Of a stretch of DNA of 59,722 bases, positions 26,901-34,081 are shown one piece after another. Each line of letters opens with the position of its first letter. Position 1 is the stretch's first letter. The notes below the pieces were generated by a model. That model worked only from the letters and a program-made list of their open reading frames with translations, did not search any database and was not told the DNA's origin. The stretch comes from WTJD01 sp964225175 (GTDB lineage: Bacteria > Pseudomonadota > Gammaproteobacteria > Xanthomonadales > SZUA-36), in assembly GCA_964225175.1 (NCBI GenBank), contig CAXQNK010000115.1, positions 1 through 59,722 of the forward strand, given 5' to 3'. A program made the position numbers and the translations under genes.

Positions 26901-28489
26901 TGAACGATGACTGAGACGCCTGAAATTCCGAAGAACTCCTCGCCTTGTTTTCCCGTCCCCAAAAGGTAGACCTGCGCCCATCGAGTCAGCTCGGGGAGTG
27001 ACTCTCTCAGCAGGGCTTTGCCCTTGCCGCGTTGAATGCGCCCGGGAATGACCAAGCGCAATTTGCCGTCTTTTCGAGGTCTTGGTTCTATGGGTCGCAG
27101 AGAACGAAACCCGGGCAGCCCGTGTGGAATTACCCGAATGTCCAAGGCCTGCCAACGGTCATCGATCCGGGCATGCAGTTCCCGCACGGACTTACTGGGC
27201 GCAATCAAACGGATACCGTACTCTGCCACGCAAGCGAGGTAAGCCTCCCTGATGTCCATCCAGAATTGCGGTTCAGTATTGGCGAATTCCCAATTGCGCG
27301 AATGGGCAGAGAGTGCCGCCCCAAGATCAGTCCCCTCCGGAGTCAGAAACGGTTCAGGGTGCACACTGAGCAGAGGCCAGCAAGGAAAGTAATCGTGCAG
27401 AACTTGCAAGGTGGGCCTTTTGGTGCGCAATGCATCGAGACTGTGGCCCACAAGAGAGGACACGATGACACGGTCGATTTCGAATGACCGCATGATGTCT
27501 TCCACGACCTCGGCGTACTGCTCATTCTCCGCAACGACAGAATCTATTGGAGGCTGCAGCCACCATTGGGCGATTGGACAGGCCAGTTGATTGCCCAGGT
27601 AAAGGCATAGCCGTTGTCCCGTGAGGCTTTGGTTTCTCAGGGACTCAGAGCGCAGCTGCAGGTGATCGGAATGTGTGTCAGCTTCGATGTATGATTTGAC
27701 CCACAGGCCAACACCACCTCCCCAACTGTGGGTGATATGCAGGGTCACGAGCCGGCCGCCGTCGCCGGGTGGGTTAATGGAAGGAGCCCCGGCATCGAGC
27801 CAGGCCTGAAGACTGGCACACAAGTCACCCCAGGGAGGTGGAGCCGGGCTCTTATCGAGGTCTTTAGGCAGCCCGGTCGCCAAGCCGACTCTCAAGTCTG
27901 GAACGAAAATTCTCTCGGAGACTCCAAGGTGCTCAGTGAGCATGGATTCGCACAAGGGGGCTGAGTCTGTGGCCTTGGTGAGTTCAGCAATAACGCTGCT
28001 GGACAGTGCCAGCAGGTGCTCTGGCCACCCCTTCCAATCATGAGTGACTGGCCTGCTCATGACCGCTACAGCCCTGACCACAAGTTCTGGCTCTGGAGTC
28101 TCTTTAAACAAGCAGCCCGCAAGGGGATTATATTCGGCGCTGGAATTGCTGAGCACGGTCAGGGCCGGTTTTTCAGGGTGTGATGCGAGTTGTCTTATCA
28201 GAGCCGTGAGCTGGGCCTCCTCGAGCCATAGCCCTGCACGCAAGAAAATAATGGCTCGGCCCTGAGCATCGTTCGCCAGTTCCTTGATCAGCGCGGTTTT
28301 TTCATCAAAGGAAGACAAAGTGCGTTGGGCCCCGGGGAGGTCAGCATGGCTGTACAGCGGGACCTTAAGACTTGCTATATGCGCTAACCAGTCGGCGTCA
28401 GGTGCGGCAACTCCACTGGCATGAACGAATATGATTGCAAGATCGCCATTGGGAGCGACTTTGTTGTTTGTCGTCTGGCGGGCAGGCAT
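23975..28489 (-). CDS. Giant three-domain glycosyltransferase (GT4 - coiled coil - GT2 - GT4)
   Basis: 1504 residues in one uninterrupted frame. Residues 1-200 look like a degenerate sugar-transferase or GT-A region. About 240-640 is a GT4-like GT-B domain (LRLVIPGRIQRGKGKALL, ETFSYMLSELRACGVPVIA). About 660-770 is a charged, heptad-like coiled coil (LARRARWGEQLDRDLAERT, SELAAKKSELVRYRNQLHKL). About 860-1080 is a GT2 domain (PKVSIVIPVYNNWEYTARCL, LVDDASSD, FLNNDTEVTPGW). About 1120-1495 is a second GT4 domain (VAPLRYGAGVKGKVNMSMSY). Such fusions usually build O-antigen or other surface glycans, but here it stands alone, divergent from PBP1b. Acceptor unknown. Confidence 0.9.
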   Translation of the reverse strand: MPARQTTNNKVAPNGDLAIIFVHASGVAAPDADWLAHIASLKVPLYSHADLPGAQRTLSSFDEKTALIKELANDAQGRAIIFLRAGLWLEEAQLTALIRQLASHPEKPALTVLSNSSAEYNPLAGCLFKETPEPELVVRAVAVMSRPVTHDWKGWPEHLLALSSSVIAELTKATDSAPLCESMLTEHLGVSERIFVPDLRVGLATGLPKDLDKSPAPPPWGDLCASLQAWLDAGAPSINPPGDGGRLVTLHITHSWGGGVGLWVKSYIEADTHSDHLQLRSESLRNQSLTGQRLCLYLGNQLACPIAQWWLQPPIDSVVAENEQYAEVVEDIMRSFEIDRVIVSSLVGHSLDALRTKRPTLQVLHDYFPCWPLLSVHPEPFLTPEGTDLGAALSAHSRNWEFANTEPQFWMDIREAYLACVAEYGIRLIAPSKSVRELHARIDDRWQALDIRVIPHGLPGFRSLRPIEPRPRKDGKLRLVIPGRIQRGKGKALLRESLPELTRWAQVYLLGTGKQGEEFFGISGVSVIVQYERDELGEVLEKLAPDAAALLSIVPETFSYMLSELRACGVPVIATRNGSFTERIHDGQDGWLIEPDSDALIGKIRALAGHHDSLQEMRSRLAERTEFSMLDMLSAYQRSWPENRAETQAGMRQQGLYEVASAAYRYQLIQTENQVRQVKGQIGELRRELARRARWGEQLDRDLAERTAWALELDSELATTRSELAAKKSELVRYRNQLHKLRNDLQSLTWELREANQLNELIVRSLSWRITRPMRVAKRILVNAWQARIYNPLRWPLLLSKSVRYVVTQGLSGALHRVSAPQGHIKAARSKATPPPPAPGTRDDKPQSSGLDRSLGDLHFIAFDQPKVSIVIPVYNNWEYTARCLISINATASKIPFEVILVDDASSDETQKRFSDIAGLQYLPQPENRGFIASCNAGARVAKGQYLVFLNNDTEVTPGWLDHLINPFQCTPDLGLAGAKLIYPDGSLQECGGIILNDGSGWNYGRHDQADRPEYEYARDVDYCSGACIALPAALFRELDGFDTHFMPAYYEDTDLAFRVRDRGLRVMVQPQCVVTHHEGVSSGTELTAGIKKFQEVNREKFQQRWKSRLSHHPEPIPGKDAAADIRRARDHGLRGRVLMIDATTPEPDKDSGSVRMVNLMRCFIELGYGVTFLADNRQHAGRYTEALQQLGVEALYLPWLDSLQGLLSERGAEFDFVFISRHYIAVNYLSLVRKYCNQAALIFDTVDLHYLREERLAELEQSPTLRQVARQTRRSELGMIASADMTLVVSPAEAEILETHAPGSAVHVVSNIHEIHGCRQSFADREDIFFVGGYQHPPNVDAVLWFVHEVWPLVRAQLPDLKFHLVGSKAPKELSSLEVDGVEFHGFVPELEPFLDGCRLAVAPLRYGAGVKGKVNMSMSYGQPVVATTIAVEGMHATTEEDVLIADTAEAFAKAVVRLYGDHELWQRLSEGGLKNVERYFSLDTARRSLADMLKRVAPTDAG

Positions 28490-28669
28490 TAGAATGTGCG
28501 CTATTGATCCTTGTGGGTCGGCCGTTCCTCTTCGCCTAGCCGGCTTTGTTGGCGGCGGGACGGTCCGCTGGCTTATTGATTGGTTTTGCCAGAATTTCGG
28601 AAGGCCGGCCCGTTATTATCTTAAATCCAACGAGCGATGTCACGGCGCGGCTCCACCCGCGATAGGGTT

Positions 28670-30997
28670 ATGGCCAAATCTGGGAAAAAAAATGTACGCA
28701 AACACACTCGATTAACACCGATCGGGCGGTTGTGGCGCGTCTTTCTTTTGTTGCTGGGTTTTGTCATCGGTTTGACAGGGCCTTATGTACTGTGGCTTGA
28801 CTTCCAGGTGATCGGTGAATTCGAGGGCAGAAAATGGGACGTGCCGAGTCGTGTTTTTGCGCGGCCTCTGAGCATTTACCCGGGCCTGGCCCTCTCCGCG
28901 GAAGATCTGCTCGTTGAGCTGGAAAGTTCAGGATATCGACTTGTCGATGAGTCCGATCAACCCGGCACCTTCAAGCGGAGGGGGAATGTTTTCAGTATCT
29001 ACAGGCGGTCCTTCCAGTTTGACGAGGGTGCCGAACCCGCGTTGCAATTCACCCTGCGACTGGATGATGACCGGGTAAAGGAAATCAGCCAGACGGGGCG
29101 TGATGATCCCATTGGGCTCGCTCGGCTGGATCCGGCGGAAATCGCTTCTATTTTTCCTCTGCATGAAGAGGATCGAACGCTCATCTCGATCGACCAGGCG
29201 CCTGGGTTACTGGTGACCGGGTTGCAGGCAGTTGAAGACCGCCAGTTCAAAAGCCATCCCGGAGTTGACCTTCGCGGTATTGGTCGCGCATTGATCGCCA
29301 ACCTGCGCGCGGGGGGGGCGGTGCAGGGAGGCAGCACGATTACGCAGCAATTGGTCAAGAATTATTTCCTGACCAGCGAGCGCAGTTTGCAGAGAAAGGT
29401 CAATGAGGCCTTGATGGCGCTTCTGCTGGAATGGCATTACGAAAAAACCGAAATACTCGAGGCTTACCTCAACGAAGTCTACCTTGGTCAGCAGGGCAAG
29501 CATGGAATCCATGGATTCGCACGGGCCAGTGAATTTTACTTTGCGATGCCCCTATCAGAACTCCAGCCCCACCAAGTGGCGCTGCTGGTTGGGATGGTCA
29601 AAGGCGCGTCATTTTTCAATCCCAGGCGCAATCCCGAACGCGCCTTGTCGCGGCGTAACCAGGTGCTGGGCATTTTCGCCGAGACGGGGCTGTTAAGCGC
29701 TGCGGAGGCGAAACAATGGACTGAGAACCCTCTGGATGTGACAAAAACGCCGGGTTCGGGTCGCAACCAGCATCCGGCATTCGTGGATCTTGTGCGTCGT
29801 CAACTGCGCAGCGACTACCGCGAGGAGGACCTCAGGAATCACGGACTGCGTATTTTTACAACGCTTTCACCCAAGGATCAGTCGCGCGCCGCGAGTGCAG
29901 TTATCGACGGCCTCAATACCCTCACCAAGCGCGGTTTGCCTGATGAGTTGCAGTCTGCCCTGGTGCTGGCTGACGTGGCCAGCGGTGAGATCCGCGCCCT
30001 GATAGGGGACCGCCAACCTGCGAATACCGGCTTCAACAGGGCCCTGGATGCTCGGCGACAGGTGGGATCCGTGATCAAGCCGCTGGTCTACCTCGTGGCG
30101 CTTGAGCACGAGGGAGATTACAACCTTTTGACGCCGATTCCGGACGAGCCCATCAACTTGCGGCAATCGGACGGGTCCGTCTGGTCGCCGAAAAACTATG
30201 ATGGCGAAGCCCGGGGTGAAGTGGCATTTCTCGACGCCCTTACCGGTTCGCTCAATTTGGCTACCGTCAGGCTGGGTATGAAGCTGGGTGTGCAGAACGT
30301 AATCTCCAGGCTGGAACAACTTGGGGTAAAGATTGATGCCTCTCCGGTACCCTCGGTATTGTTGGGAGCCATCGAGCTCACGCCGCTTGAAGTAGCACAG
30401 ATCTACCAGTCCCTTGCGGCTGGTGGCTTTACGGTCCCACTGCGCACGGTAACGGCCGTGCAAACTCCAGATGCACGCGTGCTGCAACGTTATCCCCTGC
30501 GAATGATGCCGCTGGAGCGTCGCGGTGCTGTGGCTGTGCTCAATTACGCGCTGACTGAAGTTGTGAGGACGGGCACGGCTCGAAGATTGCCCGGCCTGTT
30601 GGGCTCGAAGGCAATCATTGCCGGTAAAACGGGCACCACCAATGAACGGAGGGACTCTTGGTTTGTCGGATACTCAGGGGATCGTATCGCAGTGACCTGG
30701 GTCGGCCTGGACGACAACCAGCCAGCGGGGGTCACGGGAAGCAATGCGGCCATGGAGATCTGGGCCGAGCTGTTCAGGGGTGTGCCCTTGACGTCTGTGA
30801 GTCTGGACATGCCCGAGGGCGCATTCTGGACCTGGGTGGAACCGGACTTGAATGCGCTGAGTGACCCGGAATGCGCGGGGGCCGTACAATTGCCCTTCGT
30901 GGCGGATTCAGAGCCCGGGTCGGAGTCCCCCTGCTTGGCACGATTGGAACGCCGGAACCGGGGGCCTTTCTGGAGAAAATGGTTTGATCGCGACTAG
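28670..30997 (+). CDS. mrcB: Penicillin-binding protein 1B (bifunctional transglycosylase/transpeptidase)
   Basis: 775 residues from the ATG at 28670 (Shine-Dalgarno AGGG); an ATG at 28637 would add 11 residues. A basic cytoplasmic tail, one membrane helix (WRVFLLLLGFVIGLTGPYVL) and a UB2H-like region precede the GT51 domain with catalytic Glu189 in VEDRQFKSHPGVD, GGSTITQQLVKNYFL and EAYLNEVYLGQ. The transpeptidase domain has Ser467 in GSVIKPLVYL, SLN in TGSLNLATVRLG and KTGTT near the end. It polymerises and crosslinks peptidoglycan at the inner membrane. The 3' end overlaps the start of the downstream LpoP-like lipoprotein gene. Confidence 0.96.
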   Translation: MAKSGKKNVRKHTRLTPIGRLWRVFLLLLGFVIGLTGPYVLWLDFQVIGEFEGRKWDVPSRVFARPLSIYPGLALSAEDLLVELESSGYRLVDESDQPGTFKRRGNVFSIYRRSFQFDEGAEPALQFTLRLDDDRVKEISQTGRDDPIGLARLDPAEIASIFPLHEEDRTLISIDQAPGLLVTGLQAVEDRQFKSHPGVDLRGIGRALIANLRAGGAVQGGSTITQQLVKNYFLTSERSLQRKVNEALMALLLEWHYEKTEILEAYLNEVYLGQQGKHGIHGFARASEFYFAMPLSELQPHQVALLVGMVKGASFFNPRRNPERALSRRNQVLGIFAETGLLSAAEAKQWTENPLDVTKTPGSGRNQHPAFVDLVRRQLRSDYREEDLRNHGLRIFTTLSPKDQSRAASAVIDGLNTLTKRGLPDELQSALVLADVASGEIRALIGDRQPANTGFNRALDARRQVGSVIKPLVYLVALEHEGDYNLLTPIPDEPINLRQSDGSVWSPKNYDGEARGEVAFLDALTGSLNLATVRLGMKLGVQNVISRLEQLGVKIDASPVPSVLLGAIELTPLEVAQIYQSLAAGGFTVPLRTVTAVQTPDARVLQRYPLRMMPLERRGAVAVLNYALTEVVRTGTARRLPGLLGSKAIIAGKTGTTNERRDSWFVGYSGDRIAVTWVGLDDNQPAGVTGSNAAMEIWAELFRGVPLTSVSLDMPEGAFWTWVEPDLNALSDPECAGAVQLPFVADSEPGSESPCLARLERRNRGPFWRKWFDRD

Positions 30998-31481
30998 ATG
31001 GTCATTATTGATAGCGGTTTTTACCTTGGTCGCATGCACCAGTCAGCAGCCCGCGCCTGTTGAAGAGCGAGAAGTCAATCGGCGGGTGCGTGCACCTGCT
31101 CAGCAGGACAGCGAGGGTGTTCAGGTTTATCCGCTGCAAAATCCGGCAGTCGTTGAATTGAGAGCGCAGGCCAGCGAGGCTGAACTGGAGGGGGATTTTT
31201 CGACCGCCGCGGTGCTCCTCGAGCGTGCCCTGAGAATAAGGCCGCGCGACCCGGAGTTGCTGCAGCACATGGCTGAAGTTCAGCTGGCCAGCAAGGATTA
31301 TGAACAGGCGCTGAGTTTTGCGGTGAGGTCGTACGATATCGGTCCGAGGGTGGGAGAGATTTGTGCAAGAAATTGGCGGACGATCGCGGTTGCTAGGGAA
31401 TATCTCGAGGACCGAAAGGGAGCCGCAGAAGCGGAGCGCCGATCCGGCGAATGCATGAATACGCGCGCAACCGGACTTTGA
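30984..31481 (+). CDS. TPR lipoprotein, LpoP-like candidate activator of PBP1b
   Basis: 165 residues from a TTG at 30984 preceded by GGAG eight nt upstream. This start places a short signal peptide (MIATRWSLLIAVFTLVA) directly before a lipobox Cys (LVAC-TSQQ), whereas upstream starts do not. The mature chain has a Pro/Gln-rich linker and then TPR helices (ELEGDFSTAAVLLERALRI, RDPELLQHMAEVQLASKDYE). The start overlaps the end of mrcB by 14 nt, so translation is coupled. In Pseudomonas, the PBP1b activator LpoP is a TPR lipoprotein encoded next to mrcB; the same layout supports that function here. Confidence 0.82.
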   Translation: MIATRWSLLIAVFTLVACTSQQPAPVEEREVNRRVRAPAQQDSEGVQVYPLQNPAVVELRAQASEAELEGDFSTAAVLLERALRIRPRDPELLQHMAEVQLASKDYEQALSFAVRSYDIGPRVGEICARNWRTIAVAREYLEDRKGAAEAERRSGECMNTRATGL

Positions 31482-31490
31482 TAAGCCCAA

Positions 31491-33422
31491 GTGACGATGG
31501 CAAAAGAATCTGCCGCTGAACTCCTGGCTGATGCTGGGCCATTAGCTTCGGAGCTCTCGGGATTTGCGGCGCGGGCGGAACAAATTGACCTGGCAGGAGC
31601 TATTGAGGGCATTCTGGAGGCCCGGGGTGTGCTCGTGGCCGAAGCCGGAACAGGAATTGGCAAAACGCTCGCGTATCTTGTACCTGTATTGACCGCGGGG
31701 CAACGCGCAATTGTCTCAACCGGGACCAAAACCCTCCAGGACCAATTGTTCTTCAGAGATCTTCCCCTCGTGATCCGGGCGCTGGGCTCATCGGCACAGA
31801 TCGCCTTGCTGAAAGGCAGAGGTAACTACCTTTGTACCTATAGGGCACAGCAGGCCCGCCAGTCCGGGCGTTTACCCACGCAACTGGCGGTCAGTGAGCT
31901 CGAAGCACTTAATGATTGGTCGGCCAAGACCCCAGACGGAGACCTGACCCTGACGGAATTAATCTCTGATGAAAGTGGATTGTGGCCAATGGTTACCTCA
32001 ACGACAGACAATTGCCTGGGTGGAGAGTGCCCGGATTTTGAAGATTGTTTTGTCGCCGCTGCCCGCCGAAAGGCTCAAGAGGCAGATGTAGTCGTCGTGA
32101 ATCATCACCTGCTTTTCGCTGATATGGCCATCAAGCAAAGCGGCTTTGGGGAAGTTCTGCCGGGCGCAGAGGTGTTTGTGATCGATGAGGCTCACGAGAC
32201 ACCGGAGATAGCGTCGCAATTTTTCAGCGCGACACTTTCCATGCGACAGATCAGGGATCTGTGTCGGGATATCCTGGCCGAGTCCGGCGCCGTTTCGGCC
32301 GGCTTGGCCACAACACGCGAAGGGGTGGGTTCGTGTCGAAACGCCCTGGACCAACTTCAAGCCAGCGTTGCTGAACATCTCCCGGAGAGGGGCTCCTGGC
32401 ACCAATTCATTGAACGCGAGGAAATTCGTTCAGGCCTGCAGTCGCTCGACCAGGCGGTGGCAGACCTCAAACCTGTGCTCGAAGCGCTGAGTGGAAGCAG
32501 CAGGGGTCTGGATGCATGTATTCAGCGGCTTGATGAGTTGCAGTCGATGTTTGACCGCCTCGATCGTTCATCAACAGGCGGAGAAGTGCGCTGGTATGAG
32601 CGACGAGGCCGGGGTTTTTCGATTCATATCACACCGCTGGACATCTCGGAGGCTCTGACGGCATTCCGAGAGCAACAGGACGCGGCGTGGGTATTCACCT
32701 CGGCCACCTTGTCGGTACGCGGCAATTTTGATCATTTCACTCAGCAAATGGGTTTGCATGACGCGCAGTTACTGCAGCTGGATTCGCCATTTGACTACAA
32801 AAGCAATGCTCGCTTGTGGCTGCCCGAGGGTTTGCCTGAGCCACGCCAGCCGGAATTTGTGGAATCGATGCTCGAACAGGTTCTGCCGGTTCTCCAGGCG
32901 TCTCGCGGCAGGGCATTTATGCTGTTCACTTCGCACCGCGCTCTGAGAACGGCCGCCCAATGGCTCGAATCCAGGGTTGAATTTCCATTGTTCGTACAGG
33001 GCGATGGACCTCGGAGTGTGTTGCTGCAGAATTTTCGGGAATCTGGCAATGGAATTTTGTTGGGATCTTCGAGTTTCTGGGGGGGTGTGGATGTTATCGG
33101 TCCGGCGTTATCGGTCGTTGTGATCGACAAGTTGCCTTTTGCAGCTCCGGACGACCCCGTGCTCGCCGCGCGCAGCGAGGAACTCAGACAGCAGGGAGGT
33201 AACCCGTTTACCGGCCTGCAATTGCCCTATGCAGTGATCGGATTGAAGCAGGGCGCCGGGCGGTTGATACGTGACATCAATGATCGCGGTGTGCTGATAT
33301 TATGTGATGCTCGGCTGCGCAGCCGGTCCTACGGCGAGACATTTCTGTCCAGCCTGCCGGCGATGCAGCCGGTTATGAATCGAAACGAGGTTATCGAGTT
33401 CCTTGAAGATACTGGCGATTGA
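31491..33422 (+). CDS. yoaA: YoaA/DinG-family ATP-dependent DNA helicase (Fe-S)
   Basis: 643 residues from GTG 31491; an ATG two codons later is equally possible. An XPD-like superfamily 2 helicase: Walker A VAEAGTGIGKTLAYL (Gly53-Thr59), DEAH at 232-235 (FVIDEAHETPEIA) and four cysteines placed for a 4Fe-4S cluster (Cys115, Cys175, Cys180, Cys186). C-terminal motifs are LLGSSSFWGGVDVIGP and LKQGAGRLIRD. YoaA in E. coli works with the clamp-loader chi subunit in DNA repair at stalled forks. It overlaps tsaB by 20 nt, a gene order seen in other gammaproteobacteria. Confidence 0.93.
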   Translation: MTMAKESAAELLADAGPLASELSGFAARAEQIDLAGAIEGILEARGVLVAEAGTGIGKTLAYLVPVLTAGQRAIVSTGTKTLQDQLFFRDLPLVIRALGSSAQIALLKGRGNYLCTYRAQQARQSGRLPTQLAVSELEALNDWSAKTPDGDLTLTELISDESGLWPMVTSTTDNCLGGECPDFEDCFVAAARRKAQEADVVVVNHHLLFADMAIKQSGFGEVLPGAEVFVIDEAHETPEIASQFFSATLSMRQIRDLCRDILAESGAVSAGLATTREGVGSCRNALDQLQASVAEHLPERGSWHQFIEREEIRSGLQSLDQAVADLKPVLEALSGSSRGLDACIQRLDELQSMFDRLDRSSTGGEVRWYERRGRGFSIHITPLDISEALTAFREQQDAAWVFTSATLSVRGNFDHFTQQMGLHDAQLLQLDSPFDYKSNARLWLPEGLPEPRQPEFVESMLEQVLPVLQASRGRAFMLFTSHRALRTAAQWLESRVEFPLFVQGDGPRSVLLQNFRESGNGILLGSSSFWGGVDVIGPALSVVVIDKLPFAAPDDPVLAARSEELRQQGGNPFTGLQLPYAVIGLKQGAGRLIRDINDRGVLILCDARLRSRSYGETFLSSLPAMQPVMNRNEVIEFLEDTGD

Positions 33423-34080
33423 AACAGCATCCGAGGCGTGTTCGGTCGCATTGGGTTGCGGTACCGATGTGGAAGAGCGCTACGCATTGTCCCCAAGGGG
33501 GCATGCTGAGCAGGTGTTGCCCTGGGTGCAGGAACTGCTCAGCGCCGCGGTGCTAAAACTCGACGAGCTCGATGTAATCGCGTTCAGCCGGGGTCCCGGG
33601 AGTTTCACCAGTCTTCGAATAGGCATCGGTATCGTGCAGGGGCTCGCCTGGGGAGCGGATCTTCGGGTGATACCGTGTTCCTCGCTTCAGATTGCAGCTG
33701 AAGTCGCTGCCCAGTCGGGTATTGAACAGGCGCTTGTCGCCATGGATGCCCGAATGGGTGAAGTGTATTGCGGCAGTTATGCGCTCAATGACGAGGGGCG
33801 TATGGCAGCCCTCGGCGATGAATTTGTAGGCGCTCCCGAGCGTCTCGAGCCGTTGTTGCTCGAAGGCATGGCCTGTGTTGGAAACGGATTTGATCGCTTC
33901 CCGGTGCTTCGCTCGCTCTCTCGGAATTCTCCGACTGTGCGGCCTGAAATCGGGCCTCGTGCCGCGGCCATGATCCCCATGGCAGAATCCTGGCTGACCA
34001 GCAAGGCGGCGCTGCCCGCCCTGGATGCGCAGCCGGTCTACCTGCGCGATAAAGTGGCCAGGAAATCCACCGAGAACTGA
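33403..34080 (+). CDS. tsaB: tRNA threonylcarbamoyladenosine biosynthesis protein TsaB
   Basis: 225 residues, beginning at a TTG inside the end of yoaA with GAG just upstream, which gives the canonical N-terminus (M)KILAIETASEACSVAL. The ASKHA-type domain has LPWVQELLSAA, VIAFSRGPGSFTSLRIGIG and VQGLAWG, diagnostic of TsaB. It forms the TsaBDE complex with TsaD and TsaE to make t6A37 in tRNAs reading ANN codons. The 20-nt overlap implies translational coupling to yoaA. It ends 1 nt from the convergent glycosyltransferase stop. Confidence 0.95.
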   Translation: MKILAIETASEACSVALGCGTDVEERYALSPRGHAEQVLPWVQELLSAAVLKLDELDVIAFSRGPGSFTSLRIGIGIVQGLAWGADLRVIPCSSLQIAAEVAAQSGIEQALVAMDARMGEVYCGSYALNDEGRMAALGDEFVGAPERLEPLLLEGMACVGNGFDRFPVLRSLSRNSPTVRPEIGPRAAAMIPMAESWLTSKAALPALDAQPVYLRDKVARKSTEN

Positions 34081-34081
34081 C

